DNA from: a virus
Length of the DNA stretch: 28,258 nt
IMG/VR virus record: IMGVR_UViG_3300021964_000387
Location: 1 to 28,258 of that record
Strand: one strand, 5' to 3'
The position numbers and the translations under genes were made by a program. The notes below the pieces were generated by a model that had not been told where the DNA came from, did not search any database, and saw nothing but the letters and a program-made list of their open reading frames with translations. Of the stretch, positions 27,732-28,258 are shown one piece after another. Each line of letters begins with the position of its first letter. The first letter of the stretch is position 1.

Positions 27732-28222
27732 CTGTTAAAATAAAATCAGGGCTGCGCAAACGTAGAGTTAAAAGACCAGTAGAAAAAGAAGTAGTGAAAG
27801 GCTATGATTCTAATTGGGAATATGAACTACATACAGGCATCTTAAAAGATTGGGATATACATACAGATACCGTTGACTATATCGTTAAGCATACATACCA
27901 TCCAGACTTTATAAAAAAAATAAAAAACAAAATTATTTTTTTAGAAGCTAAGGGAAGGTTCTGGGATCATGCCGAGCATAATAAATATGTGTGGATTAAA
28001 AAAGCTTTACCAAAAAACATAGAGCTTGTATTTTTATTTGCTGATCCTGCCGCTCCTATGCCGGGAGCAAAGCGGCGTAAAGATGGTACTAAAAGATCAC
28101 ATGCAGAGTGGGCAGAAAGAAATGACTTTAGATGGTACAGTGTTTATAGCATCCCTAAAGATTGGATTGATGCTTCTTGCCGCATTGAAATTAATCCTGA
28201 CTATCCAGAGGAACAAGAATGA
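27728..28222 (+). CDS. Endonuclease I, T7 gp3 type (Holliday junction resolvase)
   Basis: This 164-aa protein starts with GTG at 27728, overlapping the previous stop as GTGA. The active-site signature of T7 endonuclease I is complete: an early Glu in YDSNWEYELHTGIL, then HTYHPDFIKKIKNKIIFLEA with KGRFWD, giving the Asp and the Glu-x-Lys of the PD-(D/E)XK site. The following KRRKDGTKRSHAEWAERNDF is also characteristic of the family. T7 gp3 resolves branched DNA and degrades host DNA as a domain-swapped dimer; the same role is likely. Length is slightly above T7 gp3 (149). It ends where another gene starts. Confidence 0.93.
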   Translation: MTVKIKSGLRKRRVKRPVEKEVVKGYDSNWEYELHTGILKDWDIHTDTVDYIVKHTYHPDFIKKIKNKIIFLEAKGRFWDHAEHNKYVWIKKALPKNIELVFLFADPAAPMPGAKRRKDGTKRSHAEWAERNDFRWYSVYSIPKDWIDASCRIEINPDYPEEQE

Positions 28223-28258
28223 AACAACATACTAAAAAGAAAATCAGTATTGATGATG
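28219..28258 (+). CDS. Start of a further gene, cut by window edge
   Basis: ATG at 28219 overlaps the endonuclease I stop (ATGA), with GAGG seven bases upstream. The 13 visible codons (MKQHTKKKISIDD) are basic then acidic. The overlap pattern matches the rest of the operon, so a real gene is likely, but nothing can be said of its product. Confidence 0.55.
   Translation, partial: MKQHTKKKISIDD

Noticed and set aside
1-28258. tRNA or rRNA genes, insertion sequences or a prophage attachment site
   Set aside because: No cloverleaf-like block, transposase or integrase pattern was seen on reading. A tRNAscan or profile search would settle the tRNA point.

Overview
The window is most of the genome of a tailed double-stranded DNA phage, very probably short-tailed (podovirus type), with AT-rich DNA and densely packed genes. 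The portal (730 aa), capsid, scaffold, two tail-tube-like proteins and fibre form a short-tail set; no tape-measure, sheath or baseplate gene is visible. Small proteins of a kind I associate with marine phages, a ThyX with a variant motif and a fibre built on GIGTS(S/A)P repeats suggest a lytic phage of marine bacterioplankton. The exact taxon is inference. No integrase, repressor, host gene, tRNA or CRISPR is seen.

Layout: two gene blocks diverge from a control region at about 14889-15842. The left block (minus strand, 14888 to 1) is the virion and packaging operon: small terminase, a small recombinase-like protein, large terminase, portal, a small protein overlapping the portal's 3' end, a putative structural protein, scaffold, major capsid protein, a terminator, two tiny genes, two tail-tube-type proteins, tail fibre with an S74 self-cleaving chaperone, a ParB-like protein, a conserved 106-aa protein, two small membrane or holin-like proteins, and a protein cut by the window edge.

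The right block (plus strand, 15843 to the end) is the early/replication operon: an AT-hook protein, many small unknown proteins, a Cys-rich Gp88-like protein, a DUF932 protein, a solo LuxR-type HTH protein, ThyX, an SSB with its own promoter and terminator, primase-helicase, family A DNA polymerase, two PD-(D/E)XK nucleases and a T7-type endonuclease I. Nearly all these genes overlap by stop/start (ATGA, TAATG, TTGA, GTGA), so they are translationally coupled.

No phage RNA polymerase lies in the window, and close sigma70 promoter matches are present (two divergent at 14895-14972, one at 22013), so the host RNA polymerase probably transcribes it. The roughly 950-base control region is the most unusual stretch. 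It holds back-to-back promoters (the leftward one appears leaderless), a palindrome over the rightward start site, a 41-bp inverted repeat, CTCTA motifs phased at about 10 bp, a run of perfect hairpins, and four 84-102 bp spaced units each made of a hairpin, an A-rich stretch and TTGACA. It is my candidate for replication origin plus early/late switch.
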